From the NCBI RefSeq assembly GCF_022760755.1, contig NZ_JAIVFP010000001.1, positions 3,452,001 to 3,516,000 of the forward strand: a DNA stretch of 64,000 nt, read 5' to 3'. The notes below the pieces were generated by a model. The model did not search any database and was not told the origin of the DNA. It was given only the letters and a program-made list of their open reading frames with translations. Positions within the stretch are counted from its first letter, which is position 1. Each line of letters opens with the position of its first letter. Made by a program: the position numbers and the translations under genes. This DNA is from Candidatus Rhodoblastus alkanivorans. GTDB lineage: Bacteria > Pseudomonadota > Alphaproteobacteria > Rhizobiales > Beijerinckiaceae. Of the stretch, positions 25,530 through 34,444 are shown piece after piece.

Positions 25530-26318
25530 ATGCAAGACCTGATCCCGCCCTCCAAACCCGTGCCGGAGCCTCGCGAGCCCTATCGGTTCTATGCCGACGA
25601 AAGGCCGGAGATCGAATTCCGCGCTGTCGAGCCGCGCGGCAACGGGTGGCGCTTCCTCGCCGCCTCGGCCGCGGTCCTGGTGCTGACGCTCGGCGCCGGC
25701 TGGGCGACTGCCGACCGCATCGGCGCCCTGCTCCAGCCCGCGCCGGCCAAGCCCGACCCGGTCGCGACGGCGGCGGCGCAAGCCCTCCACGCCGCCAAGG
25801 CGCAGGGCCAGGAACTGGCCGCGCTGCGCGTCCATGTCGAAAGCCTGAAAAACAAGCTCGACGCCCAGGCGCGCAAGTCGCGCTCGGAAGAAGCGACCAT
25901 CGCCTCGCTGCAAAAGAATATCGCCGACGCCAAGGCCAATGTCGCGGCCACCGCCTCGCATTTGCAGGCGAAGCTGGAAAAGGTCCAATCGGAGGCCGAG
26001 AAGATCGCGCAGAAGAAGGTGGACCGCACTCCGACCGCCTCGATCGGCAAGCCCCTGCCCCATGCGGCGCGGGCTCGGACGGCCGCCGTTTCGCCCCCGG
26101 ACGAGACTGTCATTCTCAGCCCCTACCGCGACTTCGTCCTGCGCGACGCCGGCCACGGCCACGCCCTGATCGAAGGCGCTGGAAGGATGGAGGAGGTCCA
26201 ACCGGGCGACATCCTGCCCGGCGGCGCCCTGGTCGAGCGGATCGAACGCCACGGACAAAGATGGGTGGTGCGGACCGACCGCGGCTATATCGGCCCAGAA
26301 TTCATGTGGGACGATTGA
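25530..26318 (+). CDS. Membrane-anchored coiled-coil protein downstream of opgGH
   Basis: A 262-residue protein of unrecognised family. A Pro-rich cytoplasmic N-terminus (about 1-42) is followed by one membrane segment (WRFLAASAAVLVLTLGAGWA). Then comes a long Ala/Lys/Glu-rich coiled coil (about 75-165, ALHAAKAQGQELAALRVHVE and on), and a compact C-terminal domain (about 195-262) with PGDILPGGALVERIERHGQR that looks like a small beta barrel. The C-terminus should be periplasmic. It lies 118 bp after opgH on the same strand, so a role in glucan synthesis or its control is possible but only inferred from position. Confidence 0.72.
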   Translation: MQDLIPPSKPVPEPREPYRFYADERPEIEFRAVEPRGNGWRFLAASAAVLVLTLGAGWATADRIGALLQPAPAKPDPVATAAAQALHAAKAQGQELAALRVHVESLKNKLDAQARKSRSEEATIASLQKNIADAKANVAATASHLQAKLEKVQSEAEKIAQKKVDRTPTASIGKPLPHAARARTAAVSPPDETVILSPYRDFVLRDAGHGHALIEGAGRMEEVQPGDILPGGALVERIERHGQRWVVRTDRGYIGPEFMWDD

Positions 26319-26324
26319 GGAATT

Positions 26325-26918
26325 TCAGAATTCCGGGCCCAGCGCGAGCCGCGGCTGCCGCGCTTCGGCAAAGGCCGCCTGCAGGGCCGGCAGAATGTCC
26401 TCGACCTTTTCGCGCACCAGATAGCGCGCCTCCAGTTGGGGGCGAATAAAACCCTGGCCGCGCATATGGTCGAGCAGCGACAGCAGCGGCGCCCAGAACC
26501 CCGCGATGTCGGCGATCAGCACCGGCTTGTCGTGGCGCTGCAACTGGACCCAGGTGAGCTGTTCAACCAGCTCCTCCAGCGTCCCGAGGCCCCCGGGGAG
26601 CGCGACAAAGGCGTCGGCCTTCTCGAACATCAGCCTTTTGCGCTCGTGCATGTCCTCGACGACCACCAGGTCCTGGACGCTTTCGAGCATGTGCTCGCGT
26701 TTTTGCAGGAAGCGCGGGATGATTCCGGTGACATGGCCGCCGGCGTTCAGCACGGCATGGGCGACCGCCCCCATCAGGCCGAGGTCGCCGCCGCCATAAA
26801 CGAGGCCGACGCCGTTTTCCGCGAGAATCCGCCCGAAATCGCGCGCCGCCCCGACAAAAGCTGGGTCCGCTCCGGCCGAGGAGCCACAATAAACGCAGAT
26901 TTTGCCGATCCCCTGCAT
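26325..26918 (-). CDS. LOG family protein (cytokinin riboside 5'-monophosphate phosphoribohydrolase)
   Basis: A 197-residue cytoplasmic Rossmann-fold protein of the TIGR00730/LOG family, which releases ribose-5-phosphate from nucleotide monophosphates. Family motifs are intact: CVYCGSSAGADPAFVGAAR at the N-terminus, VYGGGDLGLMGAVAHAVL, the ERK element in MHERKRLMFEKAD, and the catalytic PGGLGTLEELVEQLTW. I chose ATG 26918 (MQGIGKICVYCG), with AAGGGA upstream. Its bacterial role outside plant association is usually nucleotide salvage. It converges with the coiled-coil gene, only 6 bp apart, over the small palindrome GGAATTTCAGAATTCC. Confidence 0.9.
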   Translation of the reverse strand: MQGIGKICVYCGSSAGADPAFVGAARDFGRILAENGVGLVYGGGDLGLMGAVAHAVLNAGGHVTGIIPRFLQKREHMLESVQDLVVVEDMHERKRLMFEKADAFVALPGGLGTLEELVEQLTWVQLQRHDKPVLIADIAGFWAPLLSLLDHMRGQGFIRPQLEARYLVREKVEDILPALQAAFAEARQPRLALGPEF

Positions 26919-27110
26919 GCTGCGTCCCTTCGCCCCGTCCCTTCCCTTTTCCCGCGACCGGCCGGGACGGTCAAGCCGGGCGATGATTTTCTCTTTTGGC
27001 GGATGGCGATTCCGGCGCCGCAAGAATAAATAGGGCGTGAACGCGCAGTCCGGCTTCCGAGTCGCGGGAAGCCTCGACTGCCCGCCGGATCCCGAGATCG
27101 AAGAGGCGTC

Positions 27111-29771
27111 ATGTCCGACAAGCCCGAAGCCGCGCCCAATCCCCCCGTCCGTCTCGCCGAATATCGCCCCGCCGATTATCTGATTGACGCGGTCCGTCTC
27201 GACATCAGCCTCGACCGCGTCGCGACGCGGGTCGTCTCCCGCCTGGAGCTCAGGCCCAATCCGGCCGGAATCGCCGGCGCGCCGCTCATCCTCGACGGCG
27301 GGGACCTGCGGCCCTTCCGCGCCTTGCTCGACAATCAGGCGCTCGATCTGGCCGAGGTCGCCACACCCGACAGAATGATCATCGCCCACCCGCCGGCGCG
27401 CCCCTTCACCCTGGAGGTCGAAACCCTGCTCGACCCCTCGGCCAACACCAGGCTCGAAGGGCTCTACCGCTCGGGCTCGACCTATTGCACCCAATGCGAA
27501 GCCGAAGGCTTTCGGCGCATCACTTATTATCTCGACCGGCCCGACGCGATGAGCGTCTTCACCGTGCGCATCGAGGCCGACAAGGAGGAAGCGCCCGTCC
27601 TGCTCTCCAACGGCAATCCGATGGAAAAGGGCGATCTCCCCGGCGGCCGCCATTATGCCGTCTGGCATGATCCCTTCCCCAAACCATGCTATCTGTTCGC
27701 CTTGGTCGGCGGCGATCTCGGCTCGATCGAAGACGAGTTCGAAACCGTTTCGGGCCGCAAGATCAAGCTGGGCATTTATGTCGAGAAGGGCAAGGAGCAT
27801 CGCGCCCATTACGCGATGGAATCGCTCATCCATGCGATGCGCTGGGACGAATTCGTCTATGGCCGCGAATATGACCTCGACGTGTTCAACATCGTCGCCG
27901 TGCCCGACTTCAACATGGGCGCGATGGAGAACAAGGGTCTCAACATCTTCAACGACAAATATATCCTGGCGATCCAGGAGACCGCGACCGACGGCGATTA
28001 CGTCGGGATCGAGACCGTCGTCGCCCATGAATATTTCCACAACTGGACCGGCAACCGCATCACCTGCCGCGACTGGTTCCAGCTCTGCCTCAAGGAAGGC
28101 CTGACCGTCTATCGCGATCAGGAATTCTCCGCCGACCAGCGTTCGCGGGCGGTCGGCCGCATCGCCAATGTCCGCACCCTGCGCGCCAGCCAGTTCCCCG
28201 AGGACGCCGGCCCGCTCGCCCATAATGTCCGCCCGGACGCCTATAACGAGATCAACAACTTCTACACCGCGACGGTCTATGAGAAGGGCGCCGAGATCAT
28301 TCGCATGCTGCGCGCCCTGATCGGCCATGACGCCTATCACAACGGCATGGCGCTCTATTTCGAGCGCTTCGACGGCAAGGCGGCGACGGTGGAGGATTTC
28401 ATTTCCTGTTTCGCGGAAAGCTCCGGCCGCGACCTGTCGCAATTCTTCCTGTGGTACAATCAGGCCGGCACGCCGCGCTTGAAAGCGCGCGGCGCCTATG
28501 ACGCCGCGGCGAGGACCTACACGCTCGACCTGTCGCAGGAGACCCCGCCCACCCCTGGCCAGCCGGACAAAAAACCGCTGCTCATGCCGATCCGGCTTGG
28601 CCTGATCGGCCAGGACGGCCAGGAAATTCCGCTCGTTCAGGACAATCCGACAAGCCCGCGCGAAGCCGAGTTCGGGATTTTCGAACTGGCCGGAACGGAA
28701 CGGCGGATCGTCTTCAAGGACGTGCCAAGCAAGCCGGTCCCATCGCTGCTGCGGCGCTTCTCGACCCCCGCCATCCTCGATGTCGAACTCTCCGAGGACG
28801 ACCTCCTGCTGCTCATGGCGCATGACACGGATCCGTTCAACCGCTGGCAGGCGGCGCAGACCTTCGCCACGCGGCTGATGATCCGCTCGACCACGCTGAT
28901 CCACGCCGGCGAGCTGCCGGATTTCAACCCGGCCTTCGCCGAGGCTTTGGGCGCCCTGATCGAGGCGGGAGCGGCCGACCCCGCCTTCGCCGCGCAAATG
29001 GCCATGCTGCCGAGCGAGAGCGACATCGCCCGCGACATCGGCTCCGACGTCGATCCCGACGCCATTTTCATGGCGCGGCGCTCGCTGCGGACCGAAATCA
29101 GCAAGAGTCTCGGCGCCCGCCTGCTCGCGGTCTATGAGCGCCTGACGTCCGACGCGCCCTTTTCCCCGGACGCGGCGAGCGCCGGACGGCGGTCCCTGCG
29201 CAACGCCTGTCTCGACCTTTACGCGGCCGGCGCGCCGGCGGACGGATCGGACATTGCGATGCGCCAGTTCCAGCTCGGCGCCAATATGACCGACACCATG
29301 GCCGCGCTCTCGACGCTCTGCGCCCACGCCACGCCGCAACGCGAGCGCGCGCTCGACTCCTTCTTCCGGTCGCACGCCGAAGAGCCTCTGATCGTCGATA
29401 AATGGTTCTCGCTCCAGGCGATGATTCCGGAGCTGGAAACCCTTGCGCGCGTCAAACGCCTGACCCACAACCACGCCTTCAGCCTGACCAATCCCAACCG
29501 CGTGCGGGCGCTGATTTCCGCCTTCGCCAACGGCAATCCGACCGGATTCAACGCCGCCGACGGCGCCGGCTACCGCTTCATCGCGGAGACCGCGCTCAAG
29601 CTCGACGAGATCAATCCGCAGGTCGCGGCGCGGCTGCTTTCGGCCTTCCGGTCCTGGCGCAATCTCGAATCGGGGCGCCGCCAGCTCGCCCGGGACGCCC
29701 TCGAAAGCGTCGCCGGCCACGAAAAGCTCTCGCCCGACGTGCGCGATATCGTCGCGCGCGCCCTCGCCTGA
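27111..29771 (+). CDS. pepN: Aminopeptidase N
   Basis: An 886-residue cytoplasmic M1 zinc aminopeptidase that trims N-terminal residues from peptides. The exopeptidase motif is visible as GAMENKGLNIFN, the zinc site as HEYFH (residues 306-310) and the third ligand in KEGLTVYRD (Glu329). The four-domain layout and length match Gram-negative PepN (about 870-890). The middle section QAGTPRLKARG and the helical C-terminal domain (MNRWQAAQTFATRLM-like text) are typical. It is monocistronic, divergent from the LOG gene and followed by a terminator hairpin. Confidence 0.96.
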   Translation: MSDKPEAAPNPPVRLAEYRPADYLIDAVRLDISLDRVATRVVSRLELRPNPAGIAGAPLILDGGDLRPFRALLDNQALDLAEVATPDRMIIAHPPARPFTLEVETLLDPSANTRLEGLYRSGSTYCTQCEAEGFRRITYYLDRPDAMSVFTVRIEADKEEAPVLLSNGNPMEKGDLPGGRHYAVWHDPFPKPCYLFALVGGDLGSIEDEFETVSGRKIKLGIYVEKGKEHRAHYAMESLIHAMRWDEFVYGREYDLDVFNIVAVPDFNMGAMENKGLNIFNDKYILAIQETATDGDYVGIETVVAHEYFHNWTGNRITCRDWFQLCLKEGLTVYRDQEFSADQRSRAVGRIANVRTLRASQFPEDAGPLAHNVRPDAYNEINNFYTATVYEKGAEIIRMLRALIGHDAYHNGMALYFERFDGKAATVEDFISCFAESSGRDLSQFFLWYNQAGTPRLKARGAYDAAARTYTLDLSQETPPTPGQPDKKPLLMPIRLGLIGQDGQEIPLVQDNPTSPREAEFGIFELAGTERRIVFKDVPSKPVPSLLRRFSTPAILDVELSEDDLLLLMAHDTDPFNRWQAAQTFATRLMIRSTTLIHAGELPDFNPAFAEALGALIEAGAADPAFAAQMAMLPSESDIARDIGSDVDPDAIFMARRSLRTEISKSLGARLLAVYERLTSDAPFSPDAASAGRRSLRNACLDLYAAGAPADGSDIAMRQFQLGANMTDTMAALSTLCAHATPQRERALDSFFRSHAEEPLIVDKWFSLQAMIPELETLARVKRLTHNHAFSLTNPNRVRALISAFANGNPTGFNAADGAGYRFIAETALKLDEINPQVAARLLSAFRSWRNLESGRRQLARDALESVAGHEKLSPDVRDIVARALA

Positions 29772-29812
29772 TCAGGCCCCGCGACAATTTTGGACCGAAT
29801 GGCCGAACCATG

Positions 29813-29839
29813 AACGCCCCACCCGTCCGGCGGGGCGTT
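29813..29839 (+). terminator. Terminator candidate after pepN
   Basis: AACGCCCC / GGGGCGTT form an 8-bp perfect stem with an 11-base loop 41 bp after the pepN stop. The run TTCTGCCTTGGTTT follows, U-rich but broken. Confidence 0.55.
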
Positions 29840-30150
29840 CTGCCTTGGTTTCGCGCCAATTCCGCCAAAATTTCGCAATCCTCCGGCGAAAAATCGTCGC
29901 GGCCCGAGTCGAGCTTGAGCGAGACAACCAGCGCATTGTTTTGACTCTCATTTATGCCCTTTTCCGGCTTCGGGCGCGCGCGTCGGCCTTCCCTAACGTC
30001 TTCAAATCGCGCCTGATTTTCGCTGCAAAAAACGCCTGCATTAACGAAAATTTAGTCTGGACAAAAAGCCTGCTTGGGATTCGAATGGGGATGATTCGGA
30101 AGCGTCGCCGTAAGGCTCCGGGTCATCCCATTTCAACATTGTAGGAGCGT
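29840..30150 (+). promoter_or_regulatory. Upstream region of the PleC-like kinase with CtrA-like box and GANTC sites
   Basis: A 311-bp gene-free region. TTAACGAAAATTTAG at 30041-30055 matches the CtrA box TTAA-N7-TTAA at seven of eight fixed bases. Two GATTC (GANTC, CcrM) sites follow at 30078 and 30093. All lie 50-110 bp ahead of the kinase start, where a cell-cycle promoter would be. Function is inferred. Confidence 0.4.
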
Positions 30151-32556
30151 ATGATGGCGCGTGCGAACGCAGCCGATGCCTCATTATGCCTCGACGCTGC
30201 GGGGCCGATCGAGACCCGGTGGCCTCACTCCATCCCCGCCGGCGCCCCCGAAGGAGGCGCCTCGGTGACCCCGCTTTTCCCACGCGGCGACAACGCCCCC
30301 CATCGAGAACAAGCCGCGCCCGCCTCGCCGTCGTCGAAGGAGCGGCTGGAGCCGCTGCTGCGCGCCGCCGTCCCCACGCTGATCGCGCTTTTTCTGCTCA
30401 CCCTGTTCGGCGTCGCCGCCCAGGTCGCGATGCAAACGCACGACCGCGTCGTCCCCGAGGCCCTCGCCCAGATGGATATGGTCGGCCGCATCGCCGCCGA
30501 AGACCTCAACGCCGCCGCCCGCCGCGCGCCGCCGGGCGAGCCCGCCCAGATGATCCTCGAATCCGCGCTCGGAAACCTTGACACCCACGGCCGCATCATC
30601 GCCGTAACCGACGCCAGCGGCCTGGTCATCGCCACGCTCCCGCGCGGCGCCGTGCCGGAAATCCCGCTTGCCGATCATCTCGGCCCCGCCCAGCCGCTCA
30701 CCGTATTCGCGGAAAAAGCGGGACCGATGCGCCTCAGCCTGCCGAGCGGCGCCGATGTTCTCGCCACGGTGCGTAACCTCCGGCCGCCGTTCGGCCAGCT
30801 CGCGATCATCCGGCCGCTCGACAGCACCATGTCGGAATGGCGCGCGACGGTCTGGCGCTCGGCCCTGCTGTTCCTGCTCACCGCGGCGGTGATGGGCGTG
30901 GTCGCCTTCGCCTATTTCGCCCAGACCAGCCGCGCCGTCGACGCCGAATCCGACCGCGCCCGCATCCGCAACCGCATCGACGCCGCGCTCAATCGCGGCC
31001 GCTGCGGATTGTGGGACTGGGATCTCGCCACCGGCCGCATCTATTGGTCGGATTCCATGTATGACATGCTGTCCATGACCCGGACCGACGAATTCCTGTC
31101 CTTCGGCGACCTCCGGGCGCTGATCCATCCCGAGGACGAAAATCTCGCCGGCGTCGCCGAGCAGCTCACCGCCGGGCGTATCGCCTCGATCGACCACGCC
31201 TTCCGCATCCGCGACGCCGAGGGGCAGTGGATATGGATTCGCGCCCGCGCCCAGGTGATCCACGAGGGCCGCGAACGCGCGCCGCATCTCGTCGGCATCG
31301 CGGTGGACATTTCCGAACAGGTCCGCCTCGCCGAGCGTTCCGCCGCCGCCGACCTGCGTTTGAGAGATGCAGTGGAATCGATTTCCGAAGCCTTCGTGCT
31401 GTGGGACGCGCAGAACCGTCTCGTACTGTGCAATTCCAAATTCCAGCGCGTGCACGGCCTGCCGGCGGAAGCCGCCGCGCCGGGGACGCCTTATCTGAAA
31501 GTGATGGCGCATTCCCGGAACGTCGCCGAACAGGCCGAGGCCTTGCCCGACGACGGCGCCGGAAGGGTCTATGAGGCGCGCCTCGCCGACGGCCGCTGGC
31601 TCCAGATCAACGAGCGCCGCACCAAGGACGGCGGCTATGTCTCGGTCGGCGCCGATATTTCCGCCCTCAAGCAGCACGAGCAGCAATTGCTCGACAGCGA
31701 GCGCCGGCTGACCGCCACCGTCGCCGACCTGCGCAAGTCCCGCCAGACCCTTGAGTTTCAGGCCCAGCAGCTCGCCGAGCTCGCCGAACGCTATCTCGAA
31801 CAGAAGGCCGTGGCCGAGACCGCCAATCGCGCCAAATCCGATTTTCTCGCCAATATGAGCCATGAGTTGCGCACGCCGCTGACCCATATCATCGGCTTCG
31901 CGGAAGTCATGGAGCAGCAATATTTCGGCGAAATCGGCAATCCGCGCTATCTGCAATACGCCAATCATATCCGCCAGTCCGGCGAATATCTCCATGGCGT
32001 CATCAGCGACGTGCTGGAAATGTCGCGGCTCGACGCCGGCCAGGTCGCTCTCAACGCCCGCGAGGTCGATCTCGCGCCGACGCTTGCCGAAACGGTGGAC
32101 GCCTATCGCGCCCCGGCCGAAGCCAAAAAGGTCAAGATCGCCTTCGACCCGCCCGCCGAGGCCCGGGTTTTCGCCGATCCCTCCCTCCTGCGCCGGGTCG
32201 TCGTCATCCTGCTGAAAAACGCCGTGAAATTCACGCCCGAGGGCGGAAGCGTCGCGGTGCGCGCGGTCCGCGACGGCGCGGCGTACGACATCATCGTCGA
32301 GGACAGCGGCTGCGGCATGAGCGCGGAAGAGCTGGCCCCGGTGTGCCATCCGTTCGAGCAGCGCTCGCCGCTGATGCAGGACGGCATGAAGGGCCCCGGC
32401 CTCGGCCTGGCGATCGCCCGCTCCCTGGTCGAACTGCACGGCGGCGAATTGCGCATCGATTCCACACCGGGCCAAGGCACGCGGGTCGGCATCCATCTGC
32501 CCGGCCCGCGCCAACAGGCCCAGAACCGCATCGCCGCGATCAGCGCGGCGGAATGA
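30151..32556 (+). CDS. PleC/PdhS-like PAS-domain sensor histidine kinase
   Basis: An 801-residue inner-membrane kinase. Membrane segments at about 76-95 (AAVPTLIALFLLTLFGVAAQ) and 230-255 (SALLFLLTAAVMGVVAFAYF) flank a periplasmic sensor loop. Two PAS domains follow (about 275-395, starting RCGLWDWDLATGRIYWSDS, and 405-510). A coiled coil then leads into HisKA with MSHELRTPLTHIIGF (His571), and a HATPase with NAVKFTPEGG, DSGCGM and GPGLGLAIARSLVELHGG. Phosphoacceptor context and the helix RYLQYANHIRQSGEYL resemble the PleC/DivJ/PdhS group that controls DivK and CtrA. There is no receiver domain and no adjacent response regulator. TAGGAG precedes the start. Confidence 0.88.
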   Translation: MMARANAADASLCLDAAGPIETRWPHSIPAGAPEGGASVTPLFPRGDNAPHREQAAPASPSSKERLEPLLRAAVPTLIALFLLTLFGVAAQVAMQTHDRVVPEALAQMDMVGRIAAEDLNAAARRAPPGEPAQMILESALGNLDTHGRIIAVTDASGLVIATLPRGAVPEIPLADHLGPAQPLTVFAEKAGPMRLSLPSGADVLATVRNLRPPFGQLAIIRPLDSTMSEWRATVWRSALLFLLTAAVMGVVAFAYFAQTSRAVDAESDRARIRNRIDAALNRGRCGLWDWDLATGRIYWSDSMYDMLSMTRTDEFLSFGDLRALIHPEDENLAGVAEQLTAGRIASIDHAFRIRDAEGQWIWIRARAQVIHEGRERAPHLVGIAVDISEQVRLAERSAAADLRLRDAVESISEAFVLWDAQNRLVLCNSKFQRVHGLPAEAAAPGTPYLKVMAHSRNVAEQAEALPDDGAGRVYEARLADGRWLQINERRTKDGGYVSVGADISALKQHEQQLLDSERRLTATVADLRKSRQTLEFQAQQLAELAERYLEQKAVAETANRAKSDFLANMSHELRTPLTHIIGFAEVMEQQYFGEIGNPRYLQYANHIRQSGEYLHGVISDVLEMSRLDAGQVALNAREVDLAPTLAETVDAYRAPAEAKKVKIAFDPPAEARVFADPSLLRRVVVILLKNAVKFTPEGGSVAVRAVRDGAAYDIIVEDSGCGMSAEELAPVCHPFEQRSPLMQDGMKGPGLGLAIARSLVELHGGELRIDSTPGQGTRVGIHLPGPRQQAQNRIAAISAAE

Positions 32557-32814
32557 TCAGCGCCCGAGCAGAAAAATCCTGTCCATATGGCCGGCGAGCG
32601 CGAGATCCTTTTCGGTGACCCCGCCAGCGTCGTGGGTCGACAGTTCGACCCAGATCTTGTTGTAGATGTTTTTCCACTCGGGATGATGGTCGACGCGCTC
32701 GCAATAGAGCCCCACCTCGACCATGAAGGCCAAGGCCTGAGCGAAATTGTCGAACTCAAAGACTTTCGTCATCCTTCGGTCGTCGCCGCGCCACCCTTCC
32801 GGAATCATCGCCAT
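32557..32814 (-). CDS. phhB: Pterin-4a-carbinolamine dehydratase (short)
   Basis: An 85-residue PCD/DCoH protein that dehydrates 4a-hydroxytetrahydropterin. The core motif DHHPEWKNIYNKIWVELSTH carries the three conserved histidines, and GGVTEKDLALAGHMDRI is the typical end. It begins almost directly at the GW of the family, about 10-15 residues shorter at the N-terminus than usual. The start ATG 32814 has GGGAGCAACGAGA upstream and no longer in-frame start exists nearby. No phenylalanine hydroxylase gene is adjacent, so its partner enzyme is elsewhere or its role is molybdopterin- or pterin-related. Confidence 0.87.
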   Translation of the reverse strand: MAMIPEGWRGDDRRMTKVFEFDNFAQALAFMVEVGLYCERVDHHPEWKNIYNKIWVELSTHDAGGVTEKDLALAGHMDRIFLLGR

Positions 32815-32909
32815 TCTCGTTGCTCCCTATGCGGGGGAGAGGTAGTCGCCCGCGTGACGCCAAATCGCTCTGCTGATAGTTTAATTTAGCGATTCACCCA
32901 GGAGCCGTC

Positions 32910-34295
32910 ATGTCCAAACTCGATAGAGCGCTCGCCGCCCTCGACTCCGACCGCCAGGGGGCGCTGGACCGCTTGTTCGACCTGCTGCGCCTGCCCTCGA
33001 TTTCCACCGACCCCGCCCATGTCCCCGATTGCGCGGCCGCCGCCGAATGGCTCGCCGGCCAGCTGCGGGAGGTCGGCTTCGAGGCCTCCGTCCGGCCGAC
33101 AGCCGGCCATCCGATGGTCGTCGGCAAGGCCAGGGCGGCGCGGCCCGACGCGCCCCATGTGCTGTTTTACGGCCATTACGACGTGCAGCCGGTCGATCCG
33201 CTGGAGCTGTGGAAGGCCGAACCCTTCGCGCCGGCCGTGGTCGAGGCCGAGCCGGGCCGAAGCCAGATCGTCGCGCGCGGCGCCGCCGACGACAAGGGCC
33301 AGCTCATGACCTTCGTCGAAGCCTGCCGCGCCCTCCACGCCGACGGCGGCCTCCCCTGCCACGTCACCATCCTGTTCGAAGGGGAGGAGGAGTCCGGCTC
33401 GTCCTCCCTGCCCGCCTTTCTCGCCGCCAATGGCAAGGAGCTGAAAGCCGATCTGATGCTGGTCTGCGACACCAATATGTGGGATCGCGACACCCCGCTC
33501 ATCACCTGCATGTTGCGCGGGCTGGTTCTGGAGGAAGTCATCGTCAAGGCGGCGAGCCGCGACCTCCATTCCGGGATGTTCGGCGGCCCCGCCGTCAATC
33601 CGATCCATGTCCTGGCGCGGATCGTCGCCGGCCTGCACGATGACGATGGCCGCGTGACCCTGCCGGGCTTTTATGACGGCGTCCCCGAACTGCCCGAGGA
33701 GATCAAGGCGCAATGGGCGGCGCTCGATTTCAACGAGGCCGCCTTCCTGGGCGACGTCGGCCTGTCGGTTCCGGCCGGCGAGGCGAATTATTCCGTTCTG
33801 GAGCAGATCTGGGCGCGGCCGACCTGCGACGTCAACGGCATTGTCGGCGGCTATATTGGAGAGGGCTCGAAGACCGTGCTGCCGGCGCAGGCGAGCGCGA
33901 AATTCTCCTTCCGCCTCGTCGGCAAGCAGAATCCGCAAAGCGTCATCGACGCCTTCCGCGAACATGTGCGCAAGAGCCTGCCCGAGGATTGCGAGGCGGA
34001 ATTCTTGAGCCATGGCGCAAGCCCGGCCTTGTCGCTGCCCTTCCGCTCCGAGGCGATCCTGCGCGCCAGCCGGGCGCTCGAAGCCGAATGGGGCAGGCCT
34101 CCGGTGCTTGCGGCCTCCGGCGGCTCGATCCCGATCGTCGGCCTGTTCAAGCGCGAATTGAAGATGGATTCGCTGATGGTCGGCTTCGGTCTCGACGACG
34201 ACCGCATCCACTCGCCCAACGAGAAATATGAATTGTCCTCGTTCCAGAAGGGCGCGCGCAGCTGGGTCCGCATCCTCACGGCGCTCGCGGAATAG
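32910..34295 (+). CDS. M20 family dipeptidase/carboxypeptidase
   Basis: A 461-residue cytoplasmic metallopeptidase of the M20 family (CNDP/DapE-like dipeptidase group). The first metal motif is FYGHYDVQPVDPLELWKAEP, the second GAADDKGQLM, and the catalytic Glu-Glu pair FEGEEESGSSSLP. The late histidine region is ASGGSIPIVGLFKRELKMDS with DDDRIHSPNEKYE. Length and the inserted dimerisation domain (about 200-350) match family members that hydrolyse dipeptides. CCAGGAG lies 6 bases ahead of ATG 32910. It is divergent from phhB. Confidence 0.93.
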   Translation: MSKLDRALAALDSDRQGALDRLFDLLRLPSISTDPAHVPDCAAAAEWLAGQLREVGFEASVRPTAGHPMVVGKARAARPDAPHVLFYGHYDVQPVDPLELWKAEPFAPAVVEAEPGRSQIVARGAADDKGQLMTFVEACRALHADGGLPCHVTILFEGEEESGSSSLPAFLAANGKELKADLMLVCDTNMWDRDTPLITCMLRGLVLEEVIVKAASRDLHSGMFGGPAVNPIHVLARIVAGLHDDDGRVTLPGFYDGVPELPEEIKAQWAALDFNEAAFLGDVGLSVPAGEANYSVLEQIWARPTCDVNGIVGGYIGEGSKTVLPAQASAKFSFRLVGKQNPQSVIDAFREHVRKSLPEDCEAEFLSHGASPALSLPFRSEAILRASRALEAEWGRPPVLAASGGSIPIVGLFKRELKMDSLMVGFGLDDDRIHSPNEKYELSSFQKGARSWVRILTALAE

Positions 34296-34331
34296 CCTGA
34301 GGGAAGAACGAAAGCCGAAACCTGGCCTTGC

Positions 34332-34393
34332 GCCGATTCGCGCTCCTTTTGTTCGCGTCTTGATCGTCGATTCCCATTTCGGGCGGCCGGCGA
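34332..34393 (+). repeat. Direct repeat A flanking the spermidine-synthase-like gene
   Basis: An imperfect 62-bp copy sharing GCC-ATTCGCGC, GTTCGCG and CGATTCCCATTT with 35132-35197. It lies 37 bp after the M20 gene stop. Confidence 0.6.
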
Positions 34394-34444
34394 GGCCGAA
34401 CGACCCGAAATTCATTAACCCTGACCGTTCGAAGGCGCCCAGTC

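Noticed and set aside
26325-29720. 1131-residue open frame on the minus strand opposite pepN and continuous with the LOG gene
   Set aside because: Only the last 197 codons (LOG protein) are real; the rest is antisense to pepN with its full set of zinc-site motifs.
30184-32514. 776-residue minus-strand frame opposite the histidine kinase
   Set aside because: Antisense shadow; low-complexity composition and no motif.
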